Below are positions 1 to 13,608 of a DNA stretch of 64,000 nt, one piece after another; position 1 is the stretch's first letter, and the number at the start of each line of letters is the position of its first letter. Made by a program: the position numbers and the translations under genes. The notes beneath the pieces were generated by a model. It saw nothing but the letters and a program-made list of their open reading frames with translations. It ran no database searches and was not told the origin of the DNA. This DNA comes from Carallia brachiata (Eukaryota > Streptophyta > Magnoliopsida > Malpighiales > Rhizophoraceae): the NCBI GenBank assembly GCA_021464245.1, contig JADCRB010000025.1, positions 4,901,903 to 4,965,902 of the forward strand, read 5' to 3'.

Positions 1-223
1 ACTCACTTAACGCTGCAACTTCAATGGGATTATTTACCCTTATCGTGTTGAACTTCCGCTACTCCTGCAAGATATAACGCCAAATCCAGATTGCAAAATT
101 AAGCGCCCTTCAATTCCAGGCACTTCCTTTTGCAGTTTTGCCACATCCACGGCCAATAAAAAATGGCACTAAAACATGAAATAATAGGAGACAACCAATG
201 GCTTACATATTGGCATAAATTTG

Positions 224-2491
224 TCAGCCACCGTAGCGGCTCTTAAGAGACTCTGGGGGCAGTTCTTCCATTATGCCCGCACCAGCAGTTTCTAGGTACT
301 TGCGGATGGTGGTTTTGCGGTCTGCCAGGAATGTGTGATCCAAAAAGTTGTCATAAGCTGCATCACAGAGGTTGCCCGCTGCCAACACGCTGCAGGGAAA
401 TTTATCGCCTTCAATTTCTGTGCAGTGATTGCCAGAACTAAAAAGACACGGGGGAAAAGCCCCTCAGCGAAACGAGATGGGTCAAGCCTAATTTGTTAGG
501 CACATTCAGATTGATTAAGCTATCTGGCCTGTTCCGATGCTACAGATGCTAATATGAATCTCCCAGAGTTAATAAAAAAGTAATACGGAAGTCATTCACT
601 CTTAGAAGAAACAGTTTGCATATTCTAATTCCTAATGAAGAGTCTGATTTTTTATGTTAAAATCACCCAAGAAAGCTTCACTCGTTAAAGTTGTCCCTAT
701 TTTGCTTCAGACTCATCATTCATTCAGTAGCCATTTCTTGACAAAAGTGGTCCAAATAGTATAGAATTCTGTCCTTTTGTGACATGATTCTTTTGAGATT
801 TCCAGCTTAAAGCCCACTACCCTCATTAATTGTGCACTCTGGACTCATTCTTAAGAAAAGCTACTCAGTTAATTCTGAGGCTCTAAGCATACAGCATTAC
901 TCTTGTGACAAACAACACTTACCAATGTCGAAGATAAGCACGGCAAGGTAAGATATCGTCTCTCCAGATCTTGTCAATATTATATCTTCCATAGTGCTGA
1001 AAGTAGATCTCCTCACTTCCTGCATGAAACGAAAGGATTCCCAGGTCTTTTGAGCAATCGTCAAAGAGAACTTATAGGTCGTCTCCAATATGAAACTATG
1101 AAGGAGATAGTGTGGAACATAGAAATCAGACTATTGATAATTCTCCGTTCAGATAAACTCAATGCTATATGATCAGTTTTGATTTATATTGGATTATAGC
1201 TCCTTTCAACATTCTTGAAAGCTTAAAGCCTCCCCAAGCAAGCTCCAACTCATTGTCACATAACACTAGTATGCTCTAAGTTGGTCGTGTATATTGTACT
1301 CCCTCAAAAATAGACAACGAAGATTACCTTTGCACCTAATTTCAAAAAATTCCTCGTCACTGTAACGAGCACAAAGCACCTGCACCAAACCCCGCAAAAC
1401 CGGCAATCAATCAATTACTATCAACAAAGAACACAAAAGAAGTACACACAAATGATAGAATGAATGCCATTATCCACGTACTGCTGAACTATCAAACGGC
1501 CTGCCATCAAGCGTCTCCGGCACAACCTGGAAGAGAAACCGAGGAAGAAAAGGGACAAAGCGTTGCTTGAAGGTGATCACATAAATCCACCACCACCACC
1601 ACCAACACCAAACATCAACAACAACAACAACAACAATAGCTAATAAACCAAGCAACTTACAGCTAGAAATCGAAACTCATGCTCCCTCTCGTAAAAGCAG
1701 GAATCTAACTCCATAAAGCAAGCAAATCGAATAAAGTTCAGTATCAAAATCACGCATCGTTTCTTCATAAAAAGAACAAAAAAAAAACAGATTGAAGCAA
1801 ATATAATTATAATCTCACCTCTGATTCTTCAATCTCAAAAACTGTGACGATAAGAGTTTCGCCTTCACAAGGCTCCACGCTCAAGCTTGAAATCTCCTGC
1901 AACAACCACTTTTTATCTAACAATTATCAAAAAGACGGCTAACATCCCTAGCAATCAAATCAGACCGTTGAATTGAACGAATGTTTTGAACAGAGAGGAC
2001 CTTAGTTTCAGGCTTGGCGATCCCGCGCTCGAAAAAAATAGGAGCCACGTGAGCGAACACTCGCCGGAATCCGTTCAATCTCGCCACTCTAAAGTTGACC
2101 AAATCGGGAAATGTACTCCTCGCGCTTCTCTCTGCAACACCATTATCACATGCACGCGCGTCAACGTTAGACATTTTTTATTTAATTAGAGAGGATAAAA
2201 ACTGCGAGGAGAAAGTCAAGTGTACGACGTGCCGGAGAGGAGGGATCCGAAGCCGCAGATGGAGATGAGGCCGGAGGGAGAGAGTAGCTTGTGAAAATCA
2301 GATTCGTCGCGGAGTTCCGCTAGTGACGGTTGAGACATGATCGGAGGAGGTCGGTGGCGGCGGCGGGAGGAGGAGGACGAGCTGAGCAGTGAGATGTGAA
2401 GCGGAGAGAAGGTGATCGGAGAGAGATTTGGCGGAGAGCGTGAACTAGGGAGGCGGAGGAATGGGAGAGGAAGCGCAAGAGAAATGGTCAT
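224..2491 (-). CDS. GGCT/AIG2-like protein, probably plastid-targeted (8 exons)
   Basis: The reconstructed coding exons, in transcript order, are 2491-2233, 2131-2001, 1896-1819, 1708-1661, 1526-1482, 1379-1328, 1019-923 and 389-224 (stop TGA at 226-224). They stay in frame and give 291 aa from the ATG at 2491, or 240 aa from the ATG at 2338. The first 51 residues are rich in Ser, Pro and Arg with almost no acidic residues, as in a chloroplast transit peptide, so I prefer the upstream start. GFGSLLS at residues 80-86 matches the glycine-rich GxGSL loop of the gamma-glutamylcyclotransferase/AIG2 fold, and the protein continues through RVARLNGFRRVF and a C-terminal region ending SLKSRYGG. Enzymatic activity is not established by this match. 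Intron 1 does not start with GT: keeping the frame needs G|GC at the donor, a GC-AG intron. All other introns are GT-AG. The family assignment is firm; plastid location is inferred. Confidence 0.85.
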
Positions 2492-2497
2492 AACCAA

Positions 2498-3705
2498 CTA
2501 ACAAAAAAATAATTAATCGTTAAATGTTGTGTTAAGATTGTAAAATAATAATTAAATTGTATTAAGTTTGTTAATTTTTAAAAGTGGTATTAGATTTAAA
2601 AAAAAATGTAATGAGAATATTATTTTTTGATAATAATTTAAAAATAAATAGTAATTTATAAAATAAAAATTGATAAAAAAATATATTATTTTGATAAGTT
2701 GAGAAAATTAATAGAAAAAATAATAATAATAAAATAAAATAATAATAATTATTATTATTATAATTATTTTTCTTTTTCTATTTTTTCATAGCAAAACAAA
2801 CAGACCCAACTGCACAGAAAAAGGGCAATAGCACTGGCATAGCAGTGGCTGGGACTGGGACTCTGGGAGACGGTGAAGTGGCATAAGTGGTATTTTGTTG
2901 ACTGCTTCCGGGTATTTTGGTCCGCTAATATAATATATATATATTCTCAAAATTAGTATTTAAAATTTTTAAAATAAAAATTTTAATTTCAATTATTAGC
3001 ATGTCCCGAAAAAAAACTGTATGTGTCCTTCTTAAAATGCCAGTATCATGTTCATTTTGATTGATAGAAATAAATAATCATTCCCTAAACCAACCAAATA
3101 GAAATCTCAAAATCTTAAGATATATTATAGGAATATAAGAAAATTGAGAATATTCTCCATTTTACTTATAACAAAGTTCTGAGTTGGTACAGAAAAAATT
3201 GATGGCAGACAGAATATTAAAAAAGAACTTCATTTAGTCCAGTGGTAAATAATTTTTTTTTGTCATTATAACAAAAAAAAAAAGCAAAAAGTTATTCATT
3301 TCTCTTTTGTTTGCAACTTAAAAAAAATAAAAAAATGATAGAGAGTCAGCCACACTAACACTATTCTTATTATTTAGGTTTCACTTGTTAAAAAATAAAA
3401 GTCTGAATAAAAGTAGTAAATAAAAAAAATGTCAATAATACAACAATTTTAATTATTTTTATTTTTACAACAATTTTAATTATTTTAACAACTAAATTAA
3501 TAAAATATAATATAAAAAATCATCATATTATTTTTTATTATAAAAAAATTAATACCATAAAAATACCTCGTATTGTTGCTACCTCCACTGTCCGCCCACC
3601 CAACTTTTCCTAAAAATAAATAACTGCGACGTATTGTTACAGAAATAGTGTGGCTATTTAATAGCGGTAAAAAAATAATTGAATATATCCCATCTTGATT
3701 ATTTA
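2498..3705. other. AT-rich intergenic DNA
   Basis: This stretch lies upstream of the GGCT-like gene. It is strongly AT-rich with A and T homopolymer runs and short (taa)n and (ta)n tracts around 2690-2760 and 2925-2945. The part next to 2500 should contain the promoter of the GGCT-like gene, but I see no clear TATA box or other motif that I can assign. No coding potential was seen. Confidence 0.5.
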
Positions 3706-6424
3706 TGGGTCCGTTTGGAGACGCTGTCAATTTTTTATTTCTGCTTTTCAATTTCTGTTGTTTTTTGTTTTTACTGTTTACTGAATTTTTGTGTTTATTA
3801 CTGTCAATTTTTATTTTTTTTGCTATAAGAATAACAAAATAGGTAGAAAAAGGATAGTGAGAGAAATGGTAAAAAAAGTATAAATATAGAGAGAAAAATG
3901 GGAGAGAGAGACAGAGAAAGAGGGTAGAGAGAGAATAAGTAGAGAGAGAAAAAAGAGAGAGAAAGAGAGAAGAAAGAGAATGAGTAGAGATAATGACATA
4001 AAGAGAAAGGAGAAGAAAGAGAATGAGAGAGATAATGACATAAAGAGAAAGGGTTGAGAAAGAATGAGTAAACATAATAGTAGAGAGAGAAAATGAGAGA
4101 GAGAGGGTAGAGAGAGAATGAGTAGAGAAAATGACAAAGAGAGAAAAGAGAGAGAGGGTAGAGAAAGAACAAGTAAAGAGAATAATAGAGAGAGAAAAAT
4201 GAGAGAGAGAGGGTAGAGAGAGAATGAGCAGAGAGAATGGTAAAATAAAAAAAAAGCGAAAGAGTCTAGGTAGAGAGAGAATGAATAGAGAGAGAAAAAG
4301 GAGAGAGAGATGGTAGAGAGAGAATGAGTAGAGAGAGAAAATAGAGAGATAGAGGGTAGAAAGATAATGGTAGAGATAGAAAAAAGGGAGAGAGGAGAGA
4401 GAGAATGATAGAGATAGAAAAAGGAGAGAGAGGGTAGAGAGAGAATGAGTAGAGAGAGAAAATAGAGAGAGAGGGTAGAGAGAGAATGGTAGAGATAAAA
4501 AAAAGGGAGAGAGGAGAGAGAGAATGATAGAGATAGAAAAAGGAGAGAGAGGGTAGAGAGAGAAAATAGACAGAGATGGTAGAGAAAGAATGGTAGAGAT
4601 AGAAAAGAAAGGGAGAGAGGAGAGAGAGAATGATAGAGAGAAAAAGGATAGAAAGGGTAGAGAGAGAATGAGTAGAGAGAGAATGAGTAGTGAAAGAAAA
4701 AATATAGAGGGATAGAGAGAGAATGAGTAAAGAGATATATGGTAAAGAGGGTGAATAGAGAAAGAAAATGTTGTGAGAGAAAGTATAAAAAAAAAAAATG
4801 AAAAACAAATCGGAAGCTATTTTTATTATTTTCCCAATTTGATTTTTTTTTAAAAAAAACACTTTTAACTTTTCAACAAAAAATAAAAAACAGAATAAAT
4901 AGGGCCCGTTTGGAGTGGTTTAAGTTTTCTGTTTTCTGTTTATTTTTCACAAAAAAAACAGGAAACATGTTTGTTATTGATTCTGTTTTCTGTTTTTCGT
5001 TGAAAAGTTAAAAGTGTTTTTCAAAGAAAAAAATCAAATTGGGAAAACAATAAAAATAGCTTTCTGATTTTGTTTTTCACTTTTTTTCTATACTTTCTCT
5101 CACAACATTTTCTTTCTCTATCCACCCTCTTTGCTCATCCTCTCTCTATCCCTCTATATTTTTTCTCTCACTACTCTTTCTCTCTCAACTCATTCTCTCT
5201 CTACCCTCTCTCTCCCTTTTCTATCTCTACCATTCCTCTCTCTACCCTCCTCTCTCTATTTTTCTCTCTCCTCTCTCCCTTTTTTTCTATCTCTACCATT
5301 CCTCTCTCTACCCTCTCTCTCTATTTTCTCTCTCTACTCATTCTCTCTCTACCCTCTCTCTCCTTTTTCTATCTCTACATTTTCTCTCCTCTCTCCCTTT
5401 TTTCATCGCTACCATTCTCGCTCTACCCTCTCTCTCTATTTTCTCTCTCTACTCTCTCTCTCCTTTTTCTATCTCTATCATTCTCTCTCCTCTCTCCCTT
5501 TTTTTTCTATTTCTACCATTCCCTCTCTACCCTCTCTCTCTCTATTTTCTCTCTCTACTCATTCTCTCTCTACCCTCTCTCTCCTTTTTCTATCTCTATC
5601 ATTTTCTCTCTCCTCTCTCCCTTTTTTTCAATCTCTACCATTCTCTCTCTACCCTCTCTCTCTATTTTCTCTCTCTACGCTCTCTCTCCTTTTCTATCTC
5701 TATCATTCTCTCCTCTCTCTCCTTTTTTTTTCTATTTCTATTCTCATTCTCTCTCACCCTCGCTCTCTCTATTTTCTCTCTCTACTCATTCTCTCTTACC
5801 CTCTCTCTCTCTCTTTTTCTCTCTCTCTCTATTCATTCTCTCTCTACCCAGACTCTTTCACTTTTTTCTTGTTTTACCATTCTCTGTACTCATTCTCTCC
5901 TACCCTCTCTCTCTCTCATTTTTCTCTCTATCATTCTCTTTACTCGTTCTTTCTCTACCTCCCGCTCTCTCTTTTCTCTCTTGTCATTTTCTCTACTCAT
6001 TCTCTTACCCTCTCTCTATTTTCTCTCTCTACTATTCTGTTTACTCATTCTTTCTCAACCCTTTCTCTTTATGTCATTATCTCTACTCATTCTCTTTCTC
6101 TCTCTCTACTCATTCTCTCTCTACCCTCTTTCTCTCTCTCTCTCTCTCTCTTTCCCATTTTTCTCTCTATATTTATACTCTTTTTACCATTTCTCTCACT
6201 ATCTTTTTTCTACTTATTTTTTTGTTCTTATAGAAAAAAAAACAAAAATTGAAAGTAATAAATACAAAAATTCAGCAAACAGCAAAAACAAAAAACAGAA
6301 ATTGAAAAGTATAAACAAAAAACTGACAGCGTCTCCAAACGGACCCATAATAAACTTATTTCCTGTTTTTTTTATAAAAAATAAACAGAAAACAGAAAAC
6401 TTAAATCACTTCAAACGGCCCTAT
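3706..6424. repeat. Giant imperfect palindrome with GAGA and CTCT arms, transposon-like ends
   Basis: The left arm (about 3706-4880) is a purine (gaga)-rich degenerate minisatellite. The right arm (about 4995-6350) is its pyrimidine-rich reverse complement. The left arm starts with gggtccgtttggagacgctg at 3707, and the reverse complement of this ends the right arm near 6329-6348. Around the centre (4860-5060) unique AT-rich stretches are also mirrored. A second terminal motif, gggcccgtttggagtgg, starts at 4903 and is mirrored at the far right end (to 6424), so 4903-6424 looks like one complete inverted-repeat element flanked by TA. Within the left arm a unit of about 120 bp recurs, for example at 4322 and 4442. 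All long open frames here are Ser/Leu/Phe low-complexity and not real genes. The element class (foldback or PIF-like) is an inference. Confidence 0.8.
4322..4600. repeat. GA-rich minisatellite, period about 120 bp
   Basis: Inside the left palindrome arm, the phrase gaatgagtagagagagaaaa recurs at 4322 and 4442. A truncated third copy lies near 4560. Between the repeats the same order of sub-phrases appears (ggtagagata, aagggagagagg, gaatgatagaga), so this is a tandem array of a composite unit and not a plain dinucleotide run. Confidence 0.6.
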
Positions 6425-8080
6425 GTGATTCATAATTGGGGAATTAATGTGAATAAAACGCATGCCTCATCGGTTGCCAGAATGCCAAACTGATCTGCGC
6501 TTGTTATTCTACTCTGAGATACATCAGATACAGAAATCAGCCCAAAACTCTTCCCCACAGTAAGTCTCCGAAGGGTCTTAATATTGCTAATCCACCAAAA
6601 CCTGTACGCCCCAGGATCATTTTTCGAACAAAATAACCTTGTGACGTTCAGCCTCCTCTGCAATCCAGCGGAACCCAAAGTCCAAAAACATCAAGTGCTC
6701 TCTTATGTATGTCAATAAATTTTTACAAAGTGATAGAAGGAGAAAGGAATTACCAGCATAAATTAGGCTTAAAGTCGATGGTCAGGCCAATACAGCCTGA
6801 GAACCACCGGCATTTGCTGTGACAAAGATGTTCACCGTGAAGAAATTATTGACGTATAAGAACTTTTGGGCACATGACCATGTCCGAATCCTGATTGAAC
6901 TTTGCAGAACTTTTAAATCTACGTGAAGCTAACAAAGCAACGATCAGAAGTAATTTTTATGTTTAGCTGTTAAAGCCCGGATCACATCACTTGGTGCTGT
7001 CAATCTCTGAATTGAAATCACTCATAACCTTAAGAATTCTTTGGATTATAAGCATAATCTTGTCTATACCATAACAAGGTTCGTATTTTAATGCCAAATT
7101 ATGTTATCAGGCTTTATTTTCATTTGATTCTGATTATTAATCAATCATCAGCAAGAAATTGGGAAGGAAGAATCACCAGAAAAAACCAAAGAAACCAGCT
7201 TTAGAAATGGAATAACACATCGAACTAATGCAGGCCTTTATCTAGCTCAACTTCACAACTCAGGTCTACAGAAGTCAAAGCAAGAGTTTCTTGCCAATTG
7301 CACGTCAAAGAAAAAAAATTGCTAACCCTTTTAGCAGCAACGTCAACCCATGGACCATGCCCATCAAACACAAAACAAAAGATCATGTCCTCTTGGCATC
7401 TAAATTCCTACCGTCCCAAACGTATTTCCAGAAAACTAATACTTCACATTAGTTTTATTCTTAAATAGGCTGTTGATTCAAAACATCATGCACATTAACA
7501 TCTTACATACCTCCCACAAATCCAAGCAATCTTGATTCATTCCTTTCTGTCCTCTCTAAAACGTGGATTGGATCTTTTGAGGAACATTTGACATTGCCTT
7601 ATCAGAATACTAAGCATAAGTCAGGTCAAAACCATATTATATCGCTGGCTCACGGACATTAGTTTTATTCTTAACTAGGCTGTTGATTCAAAACATCATG
7701 TCCATTAACATCTTACATACCTCTACAAATCCAAGCAATCTTGATTCATTCCTTTCTGTCCTCTCTAAGACGTGGGTTGGATCTTTCTGGAATATTTAAC
7801 ATTGCCTTATCAGAATACTAAGTATAAGTCAGGCCAAAACCATATCATATAGCTGGCTCACGGAGATTAAATTTAAATGAGTATTGGCATTAAATATTTG
7901 CAAATCTCCAACAGCTTCTGGTTGGAAATCATGAAAGAAAAACTATATTAAACACATGCCCCACGTAAAATAAACGTTTGATATGCAAAGTTTTCTGATT
8001 TTCTTTAAAGAAATTATGATGGTATAAAATGTAAATGGCCCTCATTTCACCAGCAGATTTGAAAGGTCAATAGTCACAGG
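6425..8080. other. Intergenic DNA with a tandem duplication; no gene recognised
   Basis: An open minus-strand frame at 6430-6678 does not resemble any family I know, and no splice-linked partner was found. The only structured part is the 210-bp tandem duplication listed separately. The rest is ordinary AT-rich sequence. Confidence 0.5.
7447..7867. repeat. Tandem duplication, 210-bp unit, two copies
   Basis: The sequence beginning cattagttttattctta at 7447 is repeated from 7657 with the same order of words throughout: aggctgttgattcaaaacatcatg, ccaagcaatcttgattcattc, tatcagaatactaag, gctggctcacgga. The copies differ by a handful of substitutions and small indels, so the duplication is fairly recent but not new. 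Confidence 0.9.
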
Positions 8081-8873
8081 TAGGGATGTTCGCGGGTTGG
8101 ATTGGGCCGACTTGGGGGTATATCCGCATCCAATCCACCCGTCGGCGGGTTGGATTGGATCGGTTTAGGCGGATTGACATAATTAAAAAAATTATTATTT
8201 TTTACGCTGCATAAAATGGAAGACACTTTTTAATCTCTTTCTAAGTTAACTAGATACATGATAACTATATTTAGTTATACGCTCAAGTCTTAATTATTTT
8301 TCACATGGAATTTGATTCACGCCAACATACGTGGAATTTGATTCACGCCAACATATGCAATACTCTGCAGTCAACATTTCAAAGGGGTGCATCCGTGTGA
8401 GTCCCAGAAAAAGCGATGTGGATGAAATGTATCCATTACGTGCCATAAAAAGCCAACAATTGTCTTCCCATGGATGGATTAGCTTTGTGTTTTTTTTTTT
8501 TTATCTGATTAGTTTTGTGTTTTTCTTATCCTCAGAAATGCTCGCCACCAAAAAGAAGAAGTTCAGCAGACCCAGAAAATAACCATTAGAGCACAAGGAT
8601 AGATACTACAATTCTCAAAAATCTTATAGAACTCCACCAAGTGCAAACACCACCTCCACAAATCCAAAACATATATGTATAGATATATATTTATGTGGGC
8701 GGATTGGGTCGGGTTGGGCGGATTGAACCCTCCAATCCGTCCTTGGCGGGTTGTAAAATTTTGAAACCACAACCAATTCTAACTTCGGCGGTTTTGACGG
8801 GTTCGGATTGGATTGGATTGGATTGATCGGATTAGGTCGGGTTGGTTAATTTTTGAACAGCCCTAGTCACAGG
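8073..8873. mobile_element. hAT-type non-autonomous element with 8-bp target duplication
   Basis: The element spans 8081-8865 (785 bp). It begins tagggatgttc and ends gaacagcccta, which are 11-bp terminal inverted repeats with one mismatch. Both ends are flanked by the identical 8-mer gtcacagg (8073-8080 and 8866-8873); an 8-bp duplication is the hallmark of hAT transposition. Short motifs such as ggttggattgg and ggcggattg are clustered near both ends, as is usual for hAT subterminal repeats. There is no transposase frame. A 26-bp tandem duplication (8305-8330 and 8331-8356) lies inside. Confidence 0.88.
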
Positions 8874-8878
8874 GGGGG

Positions 8879-9903
8879 TAGACATGTCAATACGGCCGGA
8901 AGGCCCGGCCCAACCCGGTATTGACCATACTAAGCACGGTCCGCATTGTATAGTGTCGAGTTCGGATGAGGTACAATTAATATTAGGGTCTGAGCTGAAC
9001 TTATATTTTTAGACTCATGGGACGGGCCAAGCACGACCCATGATGGACCCAGGCTCAGGCACAGTCCGAATCCAAGCACGACCCAAATTCAGGCACGATC
9101 CAAGTTTGACTCAAACTCGACTCATAAATGAGCGCAATATAAGTCCTTTTAAAAATGAGTTTAAAATCAAAATGAGAAATGTAAGTAACAAGTTTTGAAT
9201 CATCATTTAAGAGAATAAAAGTACTATACTAGTTTATATATTTCCTTTATTTTTATTTTTTCATTTAACAAAATAGAATATATCATTATTTTATAAAATT
9301 TTTTATTTATTTTTTTCATAAATTATGAATGACAAAAGATAAAGACAATATTTATATGATAACTTTATTTAAATTTTAACAAAAAAATTATATGTGATAT
9401 AATATTTTGTTTGTATTTTTTTTTATTAAAATTTGATATTTCACTTTTGTAATTAGTTATTTTAAATCTTAAGTTTAAAAATTTAATAAATAATAATATT
9501 TTTTGATTTTTCCCTTAAATTTTATATTTATTTATTTATAAAAATTGGTGATACTATTTAAAAACGATGAATGATATAAGCACTACACGATTTAAGTATG
9601 ATCAATTATCTAAGTATATAACAATTTATGCACGATCAATGACTTAGACATTATAAAGTGGATGACCCAATTATGACACAATAAGCGATCCAGATACGGC
9701 ATGATGAGTGGCTCAAATACCATACGACATGAGCCCATAGTACTTGAATTTATGGACCGTGTTAGATTCATTATTTAAATTTTTAAGTATGACACGATAC
9801 GACACAAAAGACAAATAAACTGTACCAAAGCATGGCACAAAATACGTGTGCTTCAAAAAAATTGAGTCATGCCTAGCACGACAAAGCCCATTTGACATGT
9901 CTA
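8879..9903. mobile_element. Inverted-repeat element, possibly hAT-like, non-autonomous
   Basis: The sequence starts tagacatgtcaa at 8879 and ends with its exact reverse complement ttgacatgtcta at 9903. The interior near both ends carries repeated words around cacgaccca, gcccggccc and acacgatacgac. No transposase frame exists. The flanking 8-mers (8871-8878 and 9904-9911) agree in only 5 of 8 positions, so a target duplication is not convincing. The left end lies only 13 bp past the right end of the 8081-8865 element, overlapping its target duplication. Confidence 0.7.
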
Positions 9904-10584
9904 GGAGCGGGTCGTGTCAAGGACTACTTATTTATTTTTTTGGTAGTCCACTGGATTTGGAGGGTAGAAAGAGAGAGGAAAGAGCCTACGCAACGCCTAC
10001 ATGATCCCACCGCTGTAGCTGATGCAGTATCCACTGGGCAGGAGAGATATCGCGTTATCACAGAAGAAGGGGTGGTGGTTCTGCCAGTTAAGGCTGCAAA
10101 GCCAGAGTTTTGATACGATGAATTACACTTATTGCTTGGCGTCCCATATGTTTCAAGATTGAACAATTAAACCCGCTTGTATCAATGTTCGATATCAATT
10201 TTGAGTCCCAAAGTCTAATTCACAGGATCCCCTTGTTATATGTCATAATATTATTTTAACGGACATCCGACCAATTAAACAAAACTATAATTATGGGCAT
10301 TGATAACTTACCATTTGCCACCTTGAAAAACTCCTAGCAAACCAAAAGGTACGTAAAACCACAGTTTGGTAAATGCAAACGATTCAAGCAAAGTGCATTC
10401 AGAGTATAAGTACCAAAGCCACTGCTTACAAAGTTCCAAAAGTCCACACTTTATAAATGAAAATTTCACCACATGAAGATTGCATGGTAACTTTGGAGGA
10501 AAAAAAAATGCACGACTAAGAAAATTTAAGAGATCAACATAATTCAGCTATTGACCTTCAATGTTGTGCGGATGGTCTGAAATG
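9904..10584. other. Intergenic DNA downstream of RPL19; short open segment unassigned
   Basis: A plus-strand open frame at 9892-10113 has a non-repetitive, protein-like composition after about 9985 (HDPTAVADAVSTG and following residues) but no family was recognised and no flanking exons were found. It may be a gene fragment carried in by transposition. 10140-10584 includes the 3' untranslated region of RPL19. Confidence 0.35.
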
Positions 10585-12488
<1,904 letters not shown>

Positions 12489-12540
12489 CTCTCACTCTCT
12501 GTCTCTCCCGGTGCGAATGGCGGCCGAAGGGTTTTTGTGA

Positions 12541-13330
12541 ACAGAAGCAGAAGCCGTTCGTGCGTGGAACTAAGCTAGCCAAGGCCAAATGGCAAGGGGT
12601 ACTCTGGGCTCTGGCTAGCCTGGCTGGGGCAGGGTTTTGACTCGCTGAGCCTGTCCATTTGCCCTCTATTGGGTCGGATTGTGCGCTCCGGTTTGGGTCA
12701 CTCTGAGGTTGCTCGGCGTTTTGGGCTTCCGGTTCTTTTGGGGTTGAATCGAACCATCTCTGAACAAAAGCCCAACTCCCAGAACGGTGGGATTATGGTT
12801 GATGTCCTCTTTTCTTTTAAAATAGTTGATTCGAGTTGATTCATCGGTATTATGTTATAGAAAAAGTCAGAAAAGAGGAAGAGTTTGGAGTTCAGATATC
12901 ACTTCTTTTAAATCTCTTTCTCCTAATTGTAATATAAGTTTTTGCTCTTCCTTAAAACCCAAAATATGTATTGCATTGCTATGAAAAATATGAAATATAC
13001 TTAATAATTTTTATTTATTATGTGAAATATTATTTCTTTTATGAAATATTTTGGAAAAGAAAATTCTATACACAAAAATGATTGATCAATAAATGCAGAA
13101 CTACAAAAAGCGACCATGACATTGGAACACATACACAACAATTTCACATCTTCTTCGAAAAAAAAAAAAATCCTCAATGTACTATAAACAAGATAGTATT
13201 CTTGGACACAACTATCGAAATCCTTGGAGGGATTTTTTTTTGGGGGGGGGGGGTATTTGAGGCTCCAATGCTAAAATTTGGATTTGTTCTCACATATTTT
13301 GAAGGCCGAATTTTGATAATACAATTTTAT
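12541..13330. other. Intergenic DNA upstream of RPL19
   Basis: 12541-12780 is relatively GC-rich and is the probable RPL19 promoter region; I could not assign a TATA box. From 12780 onward the sequence becomes AT-rich. An uninterrupted run of T and G occurs at 13231-13253. No gene was seen. Confidence 0.45.
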
Positions 13331-13608
13331 CCTTCTTTTAAATTGCTGCAGAGGGAGAGTAATTATTGCTTTGGAGACGATTCCTTGTGCCAATCTAATT
13401 GTTGGTTGCCCTGCTTTGCTAGAGAGACAATGGGACAATCGCATGCAACATGCGCGTGCAATGGAATCGACTTGCCGATTGCCTGGCTTCTTTGGCGGCT
13501 AAATACGAAGTGGGGGTACATATCTTGCCAAAGCCTCTTAATACTACCATCCGAGTCATGCTAAATGACATTTGTAGGATGTTAATTCTATGTGTAATAG
13601 CCACTTAA
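13331..13608 (+). pseudogene. LINE RNase H domain fragment (3' end of a non-LTR retrotransposon)
   Basis: Reading from 13465 in the frame that ends with TAA at 13606-13608 gives NRLADCLASLAAKYEVG and then HILPKPLNTTIRVMLNDI. This matches the C-terminal part of the RNase H (RVT_3-like) domain that ends plant LINE ORF2: the R-x-A-D-x-L-A helix is its hallmark. Upstream of 13455 the frame is shifted and decayed. After the stop comes gtattgatcctttagattaccaaaaaaa, resembling a LINE 3' end with a short A-rich tail. It is a 5'-truncated remnant. Confidence 0.7.

Noticed and set aside
3497..4862. Long minus-strand open frames of Ser/Leu/Phe composition
   Set aside because: They are translations of the GA-rich minisatellite (CT on this strand); the same repeats are open in several frames and mirrored in the other palindrome arm.
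5070..6252. Plus-strand open frames of 373-387 codons
   Set aside because: Low-complexity translation of CTCT repeats in the right palindrome arm; three overlapping frames are open at once, with no domain.
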